Assembly (NCBI RefSeq): GCF_002198665.1
Contig: NZ_MWLM01000064.1
Span: 281,502-345,501 of the forward strand
Direction: 5' to 3'
DNA: 64,000 nucleotides
Source: Novosphingobium sp. B 225
GTDB taxonomy: Bacteria > Pseudomonadota > Alphaproteobacteria > Sphingomonadales > Sphingomonadaceae
Each line of letters starts with the position of its first letter. The first letter of the stretch is position 1. The notes below the pieces were generated by a model. That model saw nothing but the letters and a program-made list of their open reading frames with translations, was not told where the DNA came from and ran no database searches. This document shows positions 26,814 to 36,802 of the stretch, one piece after another. The position numbers and the translations under genes are program-made.

Positions 26814-28253
26814 ATGACCACACAAGGTTCCCCCCTGGCCCGCGCCGAAATCGACGCGGCTGACCGCATGGTCAGCGCGGAGGAGCCGCTGTCGGGCCTG
26901 CAATTGCGCTGTGGGGGAGAAATTCCGGGCGTGATTGCGACGCCCGCTTTGCTTGATCTGGTGCGTAAGGCGCGCAGCTATGGTCTCAAATTGGGGCGGG
27001 CCATGCGCGCGAGCGACGGGCAGGATGCGATTACGGCCTGGCTGGAAATCGAGCCGCAGGCAGATGGGGCCTGTCAGGTTACCTTGCGCAGCTGGCAGGC
27101 CGCGCCGCTGCCACCCGAAGATGTCGCCGCAATCGGTGAACGCCGCGCCGCGATTGACCGCACTCTGGCTGAACTGACTGCCCGGCTGGATGCTGCGCAA
27201 CTGCTGTTGTCAGTCGATTGCTCGGCAGCTGACCTGCAGGATGCCGCTGCCCGGATGCGTGCCGGGCTGGGCCAACCCTGGACTGACTTCGTGACGATCG
27301 AAGGCAACGCTCACCGCCAGCCATTGCACTGGCGGCTGCTTGATGGAGCAGTGGTCAGGATTGCCGGTTCAGACCGATCCTGGCGGGCCAGCCTGTTCCC
27401 CCAGATCGTGCCGGGCGCTGAACCTGCCGGGTTTGAGCTGTGCCTGACTGCAGACACGCCGCTGGCAGCGCGTGAAACCCCCGCAAGCGCAGTGCTTCCC
27501 GCCAATGTCATGCCCCAGAACGGCCCTGGCCTGGTCGGGCGCGATATTGCGCCGGTCCTGCGCCAACCGATCGCCCGGATTATCGCCAACGCTGAAACGA
27601 TCCGCACCCGATTGGCCGGGCCACTGGCTGATGAATACAGCCAGTACGCTGCCGATATTGCCGCAGCGGGGCAGCACCTGCTTTCGCTGGTTGAGGATCT
27701 GGCCGATCTGGAAGTGGTCGAATCCGAAGAGTTCAATACCGCGCCCGATCGCATCGACCTTGCCGATGTGGCCCGCCGCGCTGCCGGAATTCTGGGGGTT
27801 CGGGCACAGGAACGCGGGATCGGGATAGATGCTCCGAAACCGGGTGAGCATTTGCCCGCAATCGCGGAATTCCGCCGAGTGCTGCAGATTCTGCTGAATC
27901 TGGTTGGCAACGCTATTCGCTATGCGCCGGACAATTCGCAGGTCTGGATCCGGCTGGAAGATGCCGGCACCCGCGCCCGACTGGTCGTGGCCGATCAGGG
28001 GCCTGGGCTCTCGCTGGAGCAACAAGCCAAGGTGTTCGAAAAATTCGAGCGGCTGGGCCGCAGCGGCGAAGACGGTGGATCGGGGCTGGGGCTTTACATT
28101 TCGCGGCGGCTGGCACGCGCGATGGGGGGCGATCTGTCGATCGAAAGCGCACCGGGACAAGGCGCGCGCTTTATCCTGGATGTCCCGGCAGACCTGCTGG
28201 CCTCCCGGCCAACCACCGCTCAGCAGGCAGAGCCCGATCAGCCCGAAAGCTGA
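26814..28253 (+). CDS. histidine-kinase homologue without phosphoacceptor histidine
   Basis: The 479-residue protein has a soluble N-terminal sensory region (about 1-235), a DHp-like helix pair (240-305) and a HATPase domain (about 310-462). In the H-box, RDIAPVLRQPIARII aligns with the usual S-H-E-L-R-T-P, placing Pro247 where the histidine should be. The ATP site looks complete: N-box LNLVGNAIRYAP, G1 DQGPGLS, F-box FEKFERLG and G2 GGSGLGLY. There is no transmembrane helix. Such proteins can bind ATP and partner regulators without autophosphorylating, as DivL does in Caulobacter. It ends the operon and converges on gltA. Confidence 0.75.
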   Translation: MTTQGSPLARAEIDAADRMVSAEEPLSGLQLRCGGEIPGVIATPALLDLVRKARSYGLKLGRAMRASDGQDAITAWLEIEPQADGACQVTLRSWQAAPLPPEDVAAIGERRAAIDRTLAELTARLDAAQLLLSVDCSAADLQDAAARMRAGLGQPWTDFVTIEGNAHRQPLHWRLLDGAVVRIAGSDRSWRASLFPQIVPGAEPAGFELCLTADTPLAARETPASAVLPANVMPQNGPGLVGRDIAPVLRQPIARIIANAETIRTRLAGPLADEYSQYAADIAAAGQHLLSLVEDLADLEVVESEEFNTAPDRIDLADVARRAAGILGVRAQERGIGIDAPKPGEHLPAIAEFRRVLQILLNLVGNAIRYAPDNSQVWIRLEDAGTRARLVVADQGPGLSLEQQAKVFEKFERLGRSGEDGGSGLGLYISRRLARAMGGDLSIESAPGQGARFILDVPADLLASRPTTAQQAEPDQPES

Positions 28254-28266
28254 ATTGCACAACGGC

Positions 28267-28296
28267 CCGCCCGCCGGCTTTGGGCCGGACAGGCGG
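28267..28296. terminator. hairpin between convergent kinase homologue and gltA
   Basis: CCGGC/GCCGG (28274-28278 and 28284-28288) is extended by CCGCC/GGCGG (28267-28271 and 28292-28296) around small internal loops. It lies in the 54-bp gap between two convergent stops. There is no strong T-run on either side, so bidirectional termination is only likely. Confidence 0.45.
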
Positions 28297-28307
28297 ATCG
28301 TTCAAAT

Positions 28308-29591
28308 TCAGCGCTTGTCGATGCTGACGTAATTGCGCTGCGTTGGCCCGGTGTAGAGCTGGCGCGGACGGCCGATCTTCTGGCCAGGATCGCTGATCAT
28401 CTCGTTCCACTGCGCCACCCAGCCGACAGTGCGGGCAAGGGCGAACAGCACGGTGAACATGTCGGTCGGGAAACCGATCGCCGACAGGATGATTCCCGAA
28501 TAGAAATCGACGTTGGGGAACAGCTTCTTGTCGATGAAATACGGATCGTTGAGCGCCAGATGTTCCAGCTCCAGCGCGGTCTCGAACAGCGGGTCGTTGA
28601 CTTTCAGCGCATCGAACACTTCGCGCACGGTCTGCTGCATCACGGTCGCGCGGGGATCGTAGTTTTTGTAGACGCGATGACCAAAGCCCATCAGGCGGAA
28701 CGGATCATTCTTGTCCTTGGCGCGCGCGATGTAGTGCGGAATCTTGTCCGGCGTGCCGATTTCCTTGAGCATGTTGAGCGCAGCTTCGTTCGCGCCGCCA
28801 TGCGCCGGACCCCACAGACAGGCGATCCCCGCCGCGATGCAGGCAAACGGGTTCGCGCCCGAAGAACCGGCCAGGCGCACGGTGCTGGTCGAGGCGTTTT
28901 GTTCGTGATCGGCGTGGAGGATGAAGATCCGGTCCATCGCCTTTTCCACGGCCGGAACGACTTCATATTCCTCGGCTGGGACGCCGAAGGTCATCTTGAG
29001 GAAGTTGCCGGTGTAGCTGAGCTTGTTGTCCGGATAGACGAATGGCTGACCGACCGAATACTTGTAGGCCATCGCCGCAATCGTCGGCATCTTGGCGACC
29101 AGGCGGTGGCTGGCAATCTTGCGCTGCAGCGGATCGGAAATGTCGGTCGAATCGTGATAGAACGCCGAAAGCGCGCCAACCACACCGCACATGATCGCCA
29201 TCGGGTGAGCATCGCGGCGGAACCCGCGGTAGAACGTGGTCAGCTGTTCGTGCACCATGGTGTGGCGAGTGATGGTGCGGCTGAAATCGGCCAGTTCATC
29301 TTTGCTCGGCAATTCGCCGTTGAGCAGCAGATAGCTGACTTCCATGAAGCTGGAATTTTCTGCCAGCTGTCCGATCGGATAACCGCGGTGGAGCAGCACG
29401 CCTTCATCGCCATCGATATAGGTCAGCGCGCTTTCGCAGCTGGCGGTGCTGGTAAAGCCCGGATCATACGTGAACATGCCGGTTTCGGCATAGAGCTTGC
29501 GGATGTCGACCACATCGGGGCCGACGCTGCCCGACAGCACGGGATAGCCGAATTCACCGCTTCCGGTGCTCACCTTAACCTGATTGCCCAC
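28308..29591 (-). CDS. gltA: citrate synthase
   Basis: Citrate synthase condenses acetyl-CoA and oxaloacetate at the entry of the TCA cycle. The 427-residue product is the NADH-sensitive hexameric type by length. The active-site residues are visible: His in [14 protein letters not shown], His in [13 protein letters not shown] and Asp in PNVDFYSG. I chose the GTG at 29591, because AGGAGT lies 7 nt upstream. A longer in-frame ATG at 29624 would overlap the gltX stop. It lies 29 bp downstream of gltX on the same strand. Confidence 0.95.
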   Translation of the reverse strand: MGNQVKVSTGSGEFGYPVLSGSVGPDVVDIRKLYAETGMFTYDPGFTSTASCESALTYIDGDEGVLLHRGYPIGQLAENSSFMEVSYLLLNGELPSKDELADFSRTITRHTMVHEQLTTFYRGFRRDAHPMAIMCGVVGALSAFYHDSTDISDPLQRKIASHRLVAKMPTIAAMAYKYSVGQPFVYPDNKLSYTGNFLKMTFGVPAEEYEVVPAVEKAMDRIFILHADHEQNASTSTVRLAGSSGANPFACIAAGIACLWGPAHGGANEAALNMLKEIGTPDKIPHYIARAKDKNDPFRLMGFGHRVYKNYDPRATVMQQTVREVFDALKVNDPLFETALELEHLALNDPYFIDKKLFPNVDFYSGIILSAIGFPTDMFTVLFALARTVGWVAQWNEMISDPGQKIGRPRQLYTGPTQRNYVSIDKR

Positions 29592-29620
29592 CCTACTTAC
29601 TCCTGACAAAGAGTCTGCCT

Positions 29621-31066
29621 TCAAGCGGAACGCGCCTGCGCGGCAATCCGCGCGAGGCTTTCGTCCCGCCCCAGCAGAACCAGCACATCGAATATACCCG
29701 GGGAAGTTGTTTGCCCGGTTAGCGCGGCCCTAAGGGGTTGCGCAAGCTTTCCAAGCCCGAGTCCGAGCTCTTCCGCCATTGATTTGAGACTTACTTCCAG
29801 TCCGTCGCTTGTCCAGCCGGTTTCGGCACCGATCCGGGCGTGAATTTGCGAAAGCAGCGCCCGCGCATCGTCGGTCAGCAGAGCTTCGGCCTTGGGTTCG
29901 ATCGTCAGCGGTCGCTGTGCGAACAGGAACGCTGCCCCGGCGGCGAGTTCGTCCAGATCCTTGGCGCGGACTTTCATGACGGGCATGGCGCGGGTCAGCA
30001 GGTCCAGATCGACCGATCCGGCCATCCGCACCGCGACGAGCACTGCCAGCCGCGCATCATCCGCCTCGCGCAAATAGTGCCCGTTCAGGTTCAGCAGCTT
30101 GGCCAGGTCAAACCGCGACGGGCTTTTCCCGACATGGGCAATGTCGAACCACTGAGTCGCCTGTTCGCGGCTGATGATCTCGTCATCGCCGTGGCCCCAG
30201 CCGAGCCTGAGGAGGTAGTTGAACATCGCTTCCGGGAGCAGGCCAAGTTCGTCGCGATAGGCATCAACCCCCAAGGCACCATGGCGTTTGGACAGCTTGG
30301 CCCCGTCATGCCCGTGGATCAGCGGCACGTGGGCATAAACCGGATCGGGCCAGCCACCCTCAACCCCATGCATGGCGCGGATAATCACCAATTGGCGGAA
30401 GGCGTTGTTGAGGTGGTCGTCGCCGCGGATCACGTGGGTCACGCCCATATCGTGATCGTCCACCACCACGGCCAGCATATAGGTCGGCGTGCCGTCTGAA
30501 CGGAGCAGGACGAAATCATCAAGCTCCGCATGGTTCACCGTAACCTCTCCCTGGACTTCGTCCTGGATCGTGGTTTCGCCTTCGCGCGGGGCCTTGATCC
30601 GCACTACATAGGGCTGGCCTTCGGGCCAGGTCGCAGGATCGGCTTCGCGCCATTCGCTGTCGAGCCGGAAGGTCCGGCGTTCTGCCTGGGCAGCTTCGCG
30701 GCGGGTCTGCAGTTCCTCGCTGGTCAGGTAACAGCGATAGGCGTGACCGGAATCCAGCAATTTGTGCGCCACTTCGGCGTGCCGATCGGACCGGGCAAAC
30801 TGAAATGTTGCGGGTTCATCGCCCATCAGGCCAAGCCATTCCAGCCCGTCAAAGATCGCCGCAATTGCCGGTTCGGTCGAACGCGCGCGGTCCGTATCTT
30901 CGATCCGCAGCAGGTACTTGCCGCCGTGGTGGCGGGCATAGAGCCAGTTGAACAGTGCGGTGCGCGCGCCGCCGATGTGGAGAAAGCCGGTCGGCGATGG
31001 GGCAAAGCGCGTTACGACGTCGCGGCCCGTTGCCGCTGCTCCGCCTGTCACGCTGCCACTTGCCAT
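29621..31066 (-). CDS. gltX: glutamate--tRNA ligase
   Basis: This class I synthetase charges tRNA-Glu. The 481-residue protein begins at MASGSVTGG. It carries the HIGH motif in [20 protein letters not shown] and the KMSKS equivalent in AKLSKRHG. The open frame extends 43 codons further upstream into an Arg/Cys-rich stretch without conservation. The ATG at 31066 is preferred, with AGGATGG upstream. Only 29 bp separate it from the divergent comEC start, so the promoters must overlap coding sequence. Confidence 0.95.
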   Translation of the reverse strand: MASGSVTGGAAATGRDVVTRFAPSPTGFLHIGGARTALFNWLYARHHGGKYLLRIEDTDRARSTEPAIAAIFDGLEWLGLMGDEPATFQFARSDRHAEVAHKLLDSGHAYRCYLTSEELQTRREAAQAERRTFRLDSEWREADPATWPEGQPYVVRIKAPREGETTIQDEVQGEVTVNHAELDDFVLLRSDGTPTYMLAVVVDDHDMGVTHVIRGDDHLNNAFRQLVIIRAMHGVEGGWPDPVYAHVPLIHGHDGAKLSKRHGALGVDAYRDELGLLPEAMFNYLLRLGWGHGDDEIISREQATQWFDIAHVGKSPSRFDLAKLLNLNGHYLREADDARLAVLVAVRMAGSVDLDLLTRAMPVMKVRAKDLDELAAGAAFLFAQRPLTIEPKAEALLTDDARALLSQIHARIGAETGWTSDGLEVSLKSMAEELGLGLGKLAQPLRAALTGQTTSPGIFDVLVLLGRDESLARIAAQARSA

Positions 31067-31095
31067 TCGCCGATCCATCCTGTTCTTGTGTCGCC

Positions 31096-33384
31096 ATGGC
31101 CAACAGCGCGCCACCGCCCGTGCCCATGGACAGTACCTCGCTGTCTGGCGCTGCACTGCAACATGGCCATTGGCGCAACCGCAGGCTGTTGGCAAGCGGC
31201 CTTGCGCGGTTGGAACACTTCCTTGAACACGCCGGGTTTGACCGGGCCCCCTGGCTGGTGGTGGCCTTTGCCGCCGGGATCGCCGCCTGGTTCACGCTGG
31301 ACAATCCGGGACAGTGGATATTCTTCCTGACCGGGGCGGGCGGACTGGCCGGACTGAGCCTGGTTCTGCTGCGCGAACAAGGCCGGTTTCCCTATCTGCG
31401 CCAGGCCTGCGCAGCACTGTCCCTGGCTGCATTGCTGGGCTGCGGGCTGGTCTGGACCAAGTCCGCGCTGGTCGGCGTCCGCTCCATTGATCGGCCCCTG
31501 GTGGCCATGATCAATGGTAAGGTGCTGGAACGGGTCGATCAGCCCGCCGATCACCGGGTGCGACTGTTGCTGGCCACGCGTGAACCGGTGAGCGGGCGGG
31601 CGATCCGCGCGCGGGTCAATCTCGATGTCGATGATGATCTGATTGGTCTGGTCGAAGGTGCCGAAGTGCGATTGCGTGTGCGGTTGATGCCGCCCGCCGC
31701 GCCAATGCTGCCGGGAGGTTATGACTTTGCCCGAGTCGCCTGGTTTGGCGGGATAGCGGCGACTGGATCCGTGCTGGGCAAGGTTACCTTGGTGCGCCCT
31801 GGCGAGGATGGAGGCAGCTTGGGGCAAGCGCAGCGTGCGCTGTCGCGGCATGTCCGGGCCAATCTGGATGGATCGCCCGGCACGCTGGCGGCTGCCTTTG
31901 CCAGCGGTGACCGCGGCGCGATTGCCCCTGCGGATGAGGAAGCGATGCGCAATGCCGGCCTGACGCATCTGTTGTCGATCAGCGGCTTGCATGTCAGCGC
32001 GGTGATTGCGGCGGTCTATGCGCTGGCGGGGCGGTTGTTCGCCTTGTGGCCGTGGCTCGCCTTGCGCGTGCGGGTGCCGTTGCTGGCGGCCGCGACGGGG
32101 GCACTGGCGGGGATTGGTTATACCCTGCTCACCGGGGCCGAAGTGCCGACGGTGCGGTCCTGCATCGGCGCCATGCTGGTCTTGCTGGCGCTGGTGCTGG
32201 GGCGGGAGGCATTGAGCATGCGGATGGTGGCGACCGGAGCCTTCCTGGTTCTGGTGTTCTGGCCCGAAGCGCTGGTCGGGCCAAGTTTTCAGATGAGCTT
32301 CGCCGCAGTGATCGCAATCATCGCTGTCCACGGATCAGGGCCGGTCCGTGCGTTCCTGGCCCCGCGAGAGGAAGGCTGGCTTGTGCGACAGGGACGCAAT
32401 CTGGCCATGCTGCTGCTGACCGGAGTGGTGATCGAACTGGCACTGATGCCGATCGGCCTGTTCCATTTTCATCAGGCTGGGGTCTATGGCGCGCTCGCCA
32501 ACGTGATTGCAATCCCGCTGACAACGGTGGCATCGATGCCGCTGATTGCTCTGGCCTTGCTGTTTGACCTGGCCGGGATCGGGGCACCGTTCTGGTGGCT
32601 CGCGGGCAAGTCGCTCGAACTGCTGCTCGCACTTGCGCATTGGACGGCGGCGATGCCGGGCGCCGTTACAACCATGCCGGCCATGGGGCAGGGGGCGTTC
32701 CTGCTGTTCGTGTCCGGTGGGCTATGGCTGGCGCTGTGGTCTGGCCGGGTCCGCTTGCTGGGACTTGCCCCGGCGCTGATCGGTGCGGCTTCACTCGCCA
32801 GCTTGCGAGCGCCGGATCTGTTGATTTCGGGCGATGGACGGCATGTCGGGATCGGGGGCGAGGGGCAGGAACTGCTGGTCCTGCGCCCGGCGCGCGCGGG
32901 TTTTGCACTCGAAAGTCTGACCGAACTTGCAGGCATGAGCGGGGGTGTGCGGGTGCTGGATGAATGGCCCGGGGCCCAGTGTAATCACGATTTCTGCGCG
33001 ATCCGGCTGCGTCGCGGCGAGCGGGACTGGCAATTGCTGCTGTCGCGTGGCTCGGACTTGATCCCCGAACGGGATCTGGCGGCGGCTTGTGAGCGAGCCG
33101 ATCTGGTGATCTCTGACCGTTTCTTGCCGCGGTCTTGCCGCCCGCGCTGGCTCAAGGCGGATCGCCGCTATCTTGAGCGCAGTGGCGGGCTGGCGATCGA
33201 TCTGGAACACGGCAAGCTGACAAGCGTAGCGCAAGGTCAGGGCGAGCACGGCTGGTGGAAGCGGCCTGAACCTCGCCCCTTCAAGCAGCGCAGCCTTGGC
33301 TCAAGAAACAACGCAGCGTCCGCAACCGAGGCTGCGGACGCTGCGATTGTCAACGCGCCAGATCGGCGCAAACCGGATCAGTGA
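31096..33384 (+). CDS. comEC: ComEC/Rec2-family DNA uptake channel protein
   Basis: ComEC forms the inner-membrane channel that takes up single-stranded DNA during transformation. The 762-residue product has an N-terminal DUF4131-like region (residues about 60-240). The Competence domain follows with [37 protein letters not shown] and about ten transmembrane helices. A C-terminal remnant of the beta-lactamase-like domain (about 600-720) lacks the usual metal-binding HxHxDH motif. The ATG at 31096 is chosen because upstream codons overlap gltX. The last 25 codons contain the lexA terminator, and the stop overlaps lexA by 7 bp. Confidence 0.88.
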   Translation: MANSAPPPVPMDSTSLSGAALQHGHWRNRRLLASGLARLEHFLEHAGFDRAPWLVVAFAAGIAAWFTLDNPGQWIFFLTGAGGLAGLSLVLLREQGRFPYLRQACAALSLAALLGCGLVWTKSALVGVRSIDRPLVAMINGKVLERVDQPADHRVRLLLATREPVSGRAIRARVNLDVDDDLIGLVEGAEVRLRVRLMPPAAPMLPGGYDFARVAWFGGIAATGSVLGKVTLVRPGEDGGSLGQAQRALSRHVRANLDGSPGTLAAAFASGDRGAIAPADEEAMRNAGLTHLLSISGLHVSAVIAAVYALAGRLFALWPWLALRVRVPLLAAATGALAGIGYTLLTGAEVPTVRSCIGAMLVLLALVLGREALSMRMVATGAFLVLVFWPEALVGPSFQMSFAAVIAIIAVHGSGPVRAFLAPREEGWLVRQGRNLAMLLLTGVVIELALMPIGLFHFHQAGVYGALANVIAIPLTTVASMPLIALALLFDLAGIGAPFWWLAGKSLELLLALAHWTAAMPGAVTTMPAMGQGAFLLFVSGGLWLALWSGRVRLLGLAPALIGAASLASLRAPDLLISGDGRHVGIGGEGQELLVLRPARAGFALESLTELAGMSGGVRVLDEWPGAQCNHDFCAIRLRRGERDWQLLLSRGSDLIPERDLAAACERADLVISDRFLPRSCRPRWLKADRRYLERSGGLAIDLEHGKLTSVAQGQGEHGWWKRPEPRPFKQRSLGSRNNAASATEAADAAIVNAPDRRKPDQ
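33302..33344 (-). terminator. intrinsic terminator of lexA within the comEC 3' end
   Basis: A perfect 12-bp stem (33313-33324 and 33333-33344, GCAGCGTCCGCA) with an 8-nt loop is followed on the minus strand by GTTGTTTCTT. This is the layout of a rho-independent terminator for lexA transcription, 34 bp past the lexA stop. It is encoded inside the comEC reading frame. Confidence 0.75.
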
Positions 33385-34070
33385 TAGCGCCGTAGCAGCC
33401 CGGCCAGCTTGCCCTGAACCACCACTTCGCGCGGATCATAGATTTGCGGTTCGTAGGCCGAGTTGGCCGGATCGAGCCGGACCCGCCCGCTTTCACGGCG
33501 CAGGTACTTGAGCGTCGCTTCCTCACCCCGAACCAGCGCGACCACGATTTCGCCGTCGCGGGCGCTGTCGGTGCGGCGGATCAGGGCATAGTCGCCATCG
33601 AGGATTCCGGCTTCGATCATCGAATCCCCGGATACTTCCAGCGCATAGTGTTCGCCCGCGCCAAGCAGCGCGGCAGGGACGGGGAGCGTGGCACCCGTTT
33701 CCAGCGCCTCAATCGGGACACCGGCGGCGATGCGGCCGTGGAGCGGGATTTCGATCACGTCATTGGCCGGAGCAGGCTTGGCTTCCGGCGGGCGGACCAC
33801 GGCGGCAGCAGCGCTGTTGGCATTGGCGGCGCGGACCGGGGCCTTGGTTCCGACATCTTCAGGCTGGCGCAGCACTTCCAGTGCGCGGGCGCGGTTGGGC
33901 AGGCGGCGGATGAAACCGCGTTCCTCCAGCGCGGAGATCAAGCGGTGAACGCCCGACTTCGATTTGAGATCCAATGCCTCCTTCATTTCCTCAAACGAGG
34001 GACTGACCCCCGAATCTTCAAGGCGGGTCTGGATGAAGCGGATCAATTCGTGCTGTTTGCGGGTCAGCAT
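33378..34070 (-). CDS. lexA: LexA repressor
   Basis: LexA represses the SOS regulon and cleaves itself when RecA filaments form. The 230-residue product has the winged-helix N-terminus [17 protein letters not shown]. The cleavage site is the Ala-Gly pair in RIAAGVP, the catalytic Ser is in [14 protein letters not shown] and the catalytic Lys is in ATLKYL. The linker (about residues 75-105) is Ala/Pro-rich and longer than in E. coli. The start at 34070 gives the canonical N-terminus. Two SOS boxes precede it, so it should be autoregulated. Confidence 0.95.
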   Translation of the reverse strand: MLTRKQHELIRFIQTRLEDSGVSPSFEEMKEALDLKSKSGVHRLISALEERGFIRRLPNRARALEVLRQPEDVGTKAPVRAANANSAAAAVVRPPEAKPAPANDVIEIPLHGRIAAGVPIEALETGATLPVPAALLGAGEHYALEVSGDSMIEAGILDGDYALIRRTDSARDGEIVVALVRGEEATLKYLRRESGRVRLDPANSAYEPQIYDPREVVVQGKLAGLLRRYH

Positions 34071-34115
34071 GCCGGGGTCACTCCCTACCAAAGGTCACAG
34101 GAACAACCGAACGAT

Positions 34116-34148
34116 GTTCCTGTGCCGTTCAGTGAACGAATGCGGAAC
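34116..34148. promoter_or_regulatory. lexA: tandem LexA (SOS) boxes upstream of lexA
   Basis: GTTC-N7-GTTC at 34116-34130 and GAAC-N7-GAAC at 34134-34148 both match the alphaproteobacterial LexA consensus, with 3 bp between them. They lie 46-78 bp upstream of the lexA start. Side-by-side sites suggest strong autoregulation by two LexA dimers. Confidence 0.8.
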
Positions 34149-34172
34149 AATTAAGCAACCTTTCGAATCGCG

Positions 34173-35375
34173 TCAAGCAATTCCGCCATTTTCGATCAGA
34201 TAAACCGGCACAGGCGTTCCGGCGGCCAATTCCGGCGCCCTGGCCGGGCGATCGATCAGGGCATTGCTGTGGGCGAGGGTGGAAAGCGCACCGCTGTCCT
34301 GGTTAAGCCGGGTTGTGACCGTTCGGCCATCCCAGCAGGCTCTGGCAAACTCGCGCCTGTCCCCGCCTGCGGCGAGGTTTTCGGCGCTTGGAATAAGGGC
34401 GGCGCGGGGCAGGGGTTCCGCTGCGCCCAACAGGGCCTTGAGCAGGGGCAACAAGAACAGGAATGCCGTGACATGGCTTGATACCGGGTTGCCTGGGAGG
34501 CCCACCACCAGCTTCTGCCCTTTGCGCGCAATCAGCAGTGGCTTTCCCGGCTTGATCGCGACTTTCCAGAATTCGAGTGTCGCGCCCCAGCTTTCCAGTG
34601 CGGGACGAATCAGGTCATGATCGCCAACTGATGCGCCGCCGCTGGTGACGATCACATCGGCGTCCTCAAAGGCGTCCAGAGCTTCGACAAGCGCGCCGAG
34701 ACTATCCGGTACAGGCCCGATCCGCCGCACTTCACCGCACCAGGGTGCGGTCATGGCGGCGAGCATTGCGCCATTGCTTGCCGGGATCTGATGCAATCCG
34801 CACCGCCCCGGATCGGCGGCCAGTTCATCGCCGCTGTCAATTACCGCTAATCTGACCTTGCGGCGGACCGGCGCCAGTTGCTGACCGGCAGACAGCACCA
34901 GAGCGACCTGCGCCGGGCCGATCCGTGCGCCGATGGGAAGCAATTCGGCACCTTCGGCAAAGTCATTGCCGCAGTGGCGGATATGTTTGCCGAGCGGAAC
35001 GGGCGGAGAGCCGGTGAGGGTCAGCAGCTCACCAGCTCGCGCCGCATCCTCTTGCATCAGCACCATGTCGGCGCCGCCTGGCATCAGTGCTCCGGTGGAA
35101 ATCCGCACTGCCTGACCCGGACCGACCAGGCCCGCATAAGGGTGCCCGGCCGCGCTTTCGCCGATTACTTGCCACGGCCCGGGCAAGTCGGCACCGCGCA
35201 AGGCATAGCCATCCATTGCCGAAAGGTCGGCCGCAGGCTGCGTGCGCCGGGCTACCAGCGGTTCCGCAAGGTACCGGCCAAGCGCTTCGCCAACCGGCAC
35301 CCGTTCAATCGGCAGCGGCCTTGCCATGGCGAGCAGGCGGGCCTGGGCTTCTTCCAGTGGAAGCGGCGCGGCCAT
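34173..35375 (-). CDS. moeA: molybdopterin molybdenumtransferase
   Basis: MoeA inserts molybdate into adenylylated molybdopterin to give the mature cofactor. The 400-residue protein has the typical N-terminal SAMDGYALR, the RISTGALMPGGADMVLMQED segment, and the MPT-binding loop VTSGGASVGDHDLIRPAL. The segment VGLPGNPVSSHVTAFLF is also present. Its ATG overlaps the moaC stop. The operon moaC-moeA supplies the molybdenum cofactor pathway, with other moa genes outside the window. Confidence 0.95.
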   Translation of the reverse strand: MAAPLPLEEAQARLLAMARPLPIERVPVGEALGRYLAEPLVARRTQPAADLSAMDGYALRGADLPGPWQVIGESAAGHPYAGLVGPGQAVRISTGALMPGGADMVLMQEDAARAGELLTLTGSPPVPLGKHIRHCGNDFAEGAELLPIGARIGPAQVALVLSAGQQLAPVRRKVRLAVIDSGDELAADPGRCGLHQIPASNGAMLAAMTAPWCGEVRRIGPVPDSLGALVEALDAFEDADVIVTSGGASVGDHDLIRPALESWGATLEFWKVAIKPGKPLLIARKGQKLVVGLPGNPVSSHVTAFLFLLPLLKALLGAAEPLPRAALIPSAENLAAGGDRREFARACWDGRTVTTRLNQDSGALSTLAHSNALIDRPARAPELAAGTPVPVYLIENGGIA

Positions 35376-35848
35376 CAGGCTGGGGCCTGCCAGTGTCCGG
35401 ATTTGCCTCCGCGCTTTTCAAGCAGTCTGACGCCGCCGATCACCATGCCCTTGTCCACCGCCTTGGCCATGTCATAAATCGTCAGCAGCGCGATCGAGAC
35501 GGCGGTCATGGCTTCCATTTCCACCCCGGTCCGCCCGGTCAGGCTGGCGGTGGCGCGCACTTCAACACCGGCATCGGTCAGGGTGAAATCGAGCGTCACC
35601 GCATCGAGCGCGAGCGGATGGCACAGCGGGATCAGCTCGGCGGTCTTCTTCGCCGCCATGATCCCGGCGATCCGGGCAGCGGCAAGGACGTCGCCTTTGG
35701 GCACCGCGCCATCGCGCACCGCTGCCAGGGCCTGTTCCGACATGGCAATCTGCCCGCTGGCAATGGCGACGCGCTGTGTTTCAGCCTTGCCGCCGACATC
35801 GACCATCCGGGCGTGGCCCTGCGAATCGAGGTGAGTCAGTTCATTCAT
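35375..35848 (-). CDS. moaC: cyclic pyranopterin monophosphate synthase
   Basis: MoaC converts the radical-SAM product of MoaA into cyclic pyranopterin monophosphate. The 157-residue product has the active-site segments [15 protein letters not shown] and [20 protein letters not shown] with the conserved Lys in MAKAVDKGM. The ATG at 35848 gives [19 protein letters not shown], the normal N-terminus. An in-frame ATG 48 bp upstream would add unconserved residues read from a 9-bp repeat. Confidence 0.96.
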   Translation of the reverse strand: MNELTHLDSQGHARMVDVGGKAETQRVAIASGQIAMSEQALAAVRDGAVPKGDVLAAARIAGIMAAKKTAELIPLCHPLALDAVTLDFTLTDAGVEVRATASLTGRTGVEMEAMTAVSIALLTIYDMAKAVDKGMVIGGVRLLEKRGGKSGHWQAPA

Positions 35849-35871
35849 CTTGTGCCCCCGAAAGCTGTACA

Positions 35872-35889
35872 GGTTGACACGGTTGACAC
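35872..35889. repeat. two tandem GGTTGACAC units upstream of moaC
   Basis: Two exact 9-bp copies sit 24-41 bp upstream of the moaC start and next to a TGTACA palindrome (35866-35871). They may be an operator or chance. The unit differs from the AAAGGTCAC arrays at the window ends. Confidence 0.4.
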
Positions 35890-36035
35890 TGTCCAAAGCG
35901 CAAAGTTCGGACCCGGTTTCAAAGCTGTTTCAAGGGTGCAGGCAGCAGGCGGGAAAAGCGCGGAAATCAGGGTCATGCGCCCCTTTTGCCAGATGTCGGC
36001 AATGTAGGACAGAGGCAATTCGATGCGGGCTGGAG

Positions 36036-36728
36036 CTAGCCGGGAAAGCGCTTTTGCGCGCTCGCATCAAACCGCCCCCGCATCACTTCGGCAACCAGCT
36101 TGTTGTAGTAGGCATCGACGATCAGCCCCTGGAAATAGGCATCGTCGAGGTTGAGGTTGCGCTTGTTCTGCTTGTACCAGTCGGTCGCTTTCAGATCCGC
36201 GACCACGGCCTTGTGCAGCGGCGAACCCTTGAACTTGTTGTCGGCCAGGGCCTGAAAATCAGGCTGCTGCATGTGGTGGCTGTACTGGTTGAACAGCACG
36301 TCCTCCGGCGGTGAGAACAGCGCGAATTTGACTTCCGATATGCTTGCCCAGGCCACCGTGAACTCACCGATCTCGCTGCGTTCCTCATCGGTCCAGTCAT
36401 GCTGCGTCTGGCATTCGGACAGCACTTTGCCGAATTCGGCATAGGCCTTGTCGCGCCGCGCCTTGATCATGGCCGGGGTAATCACCGGGGGCTTCTTGCC
36501 CGCCTGGATGTCCTGCAGGGTCATGTCGTTCTTGGGATTATAGCGGACACTGATAGTGTCGAGCGTCAGGTCCAGCTGGCTGTACCGCACCGTCTTGTCA
36601 GGATTGCGCGTCTTTTTACCCGGGCAGAACACGCTGAGCTGGTGTTCCGAGGCTGTTTTGGCCTGAATCGGTACGGCGCTGATCAGGGCGAGAGTGGACA
36701 GCGTGAAACCAAGCGCGAACCGGACCAT
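36036..36728 (-). CDS. uncharacterised exported protein
   Basis: The 230-residue product has a clear Sec signal peptide (MVRFALGFTLSTLALISAVP) with probable cleavage after IQA at residue 23. The mature part is hydrophilic and Lys/Gln-rich, with two cysteines (in VFCPGKK and LSECQTQ) that could form a disulfide. I recognise no domain. It sits between trpC and moaC on the same strand, with gaps of 74 and 187 bp, so it may be transcribed separately. Confidence 0.75.
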   Translation of the reverse strand: MVRFALGFTLSTLALISAVPIQAKTASEHQLSVFCPGKKTRNPDKTVRYSQLDLTLDTISVRYNPKNDMTLQDIQAGKKPPVITPAMIKARRDKAYAEFGKVLSECQTQHDWTDEERSEIGEFTVAWASISEVKFALFSPPEDVLFNQYSHHMQQPDFQALADNKFKGSPLHKAVVADLKATDWYKQNKRNLNLDDAYFQGLIVDAYYNKLVAEVMRGRFDASAQKRFPG

Positions 36729-36802
36729 AATGTTACCACCCCATCGTTGTGATGGAGCCTTAGCGGATCAGGCCGCGCCAGGCTTGGACGAACGCGGCAG
36801 GT

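Noticed and set aside
31067..31195. 43-codon N-terminal extension of gltX
   Set aside because: Arg/Cys-rich, not conserved in GltX, and it would overlap the comEC start.
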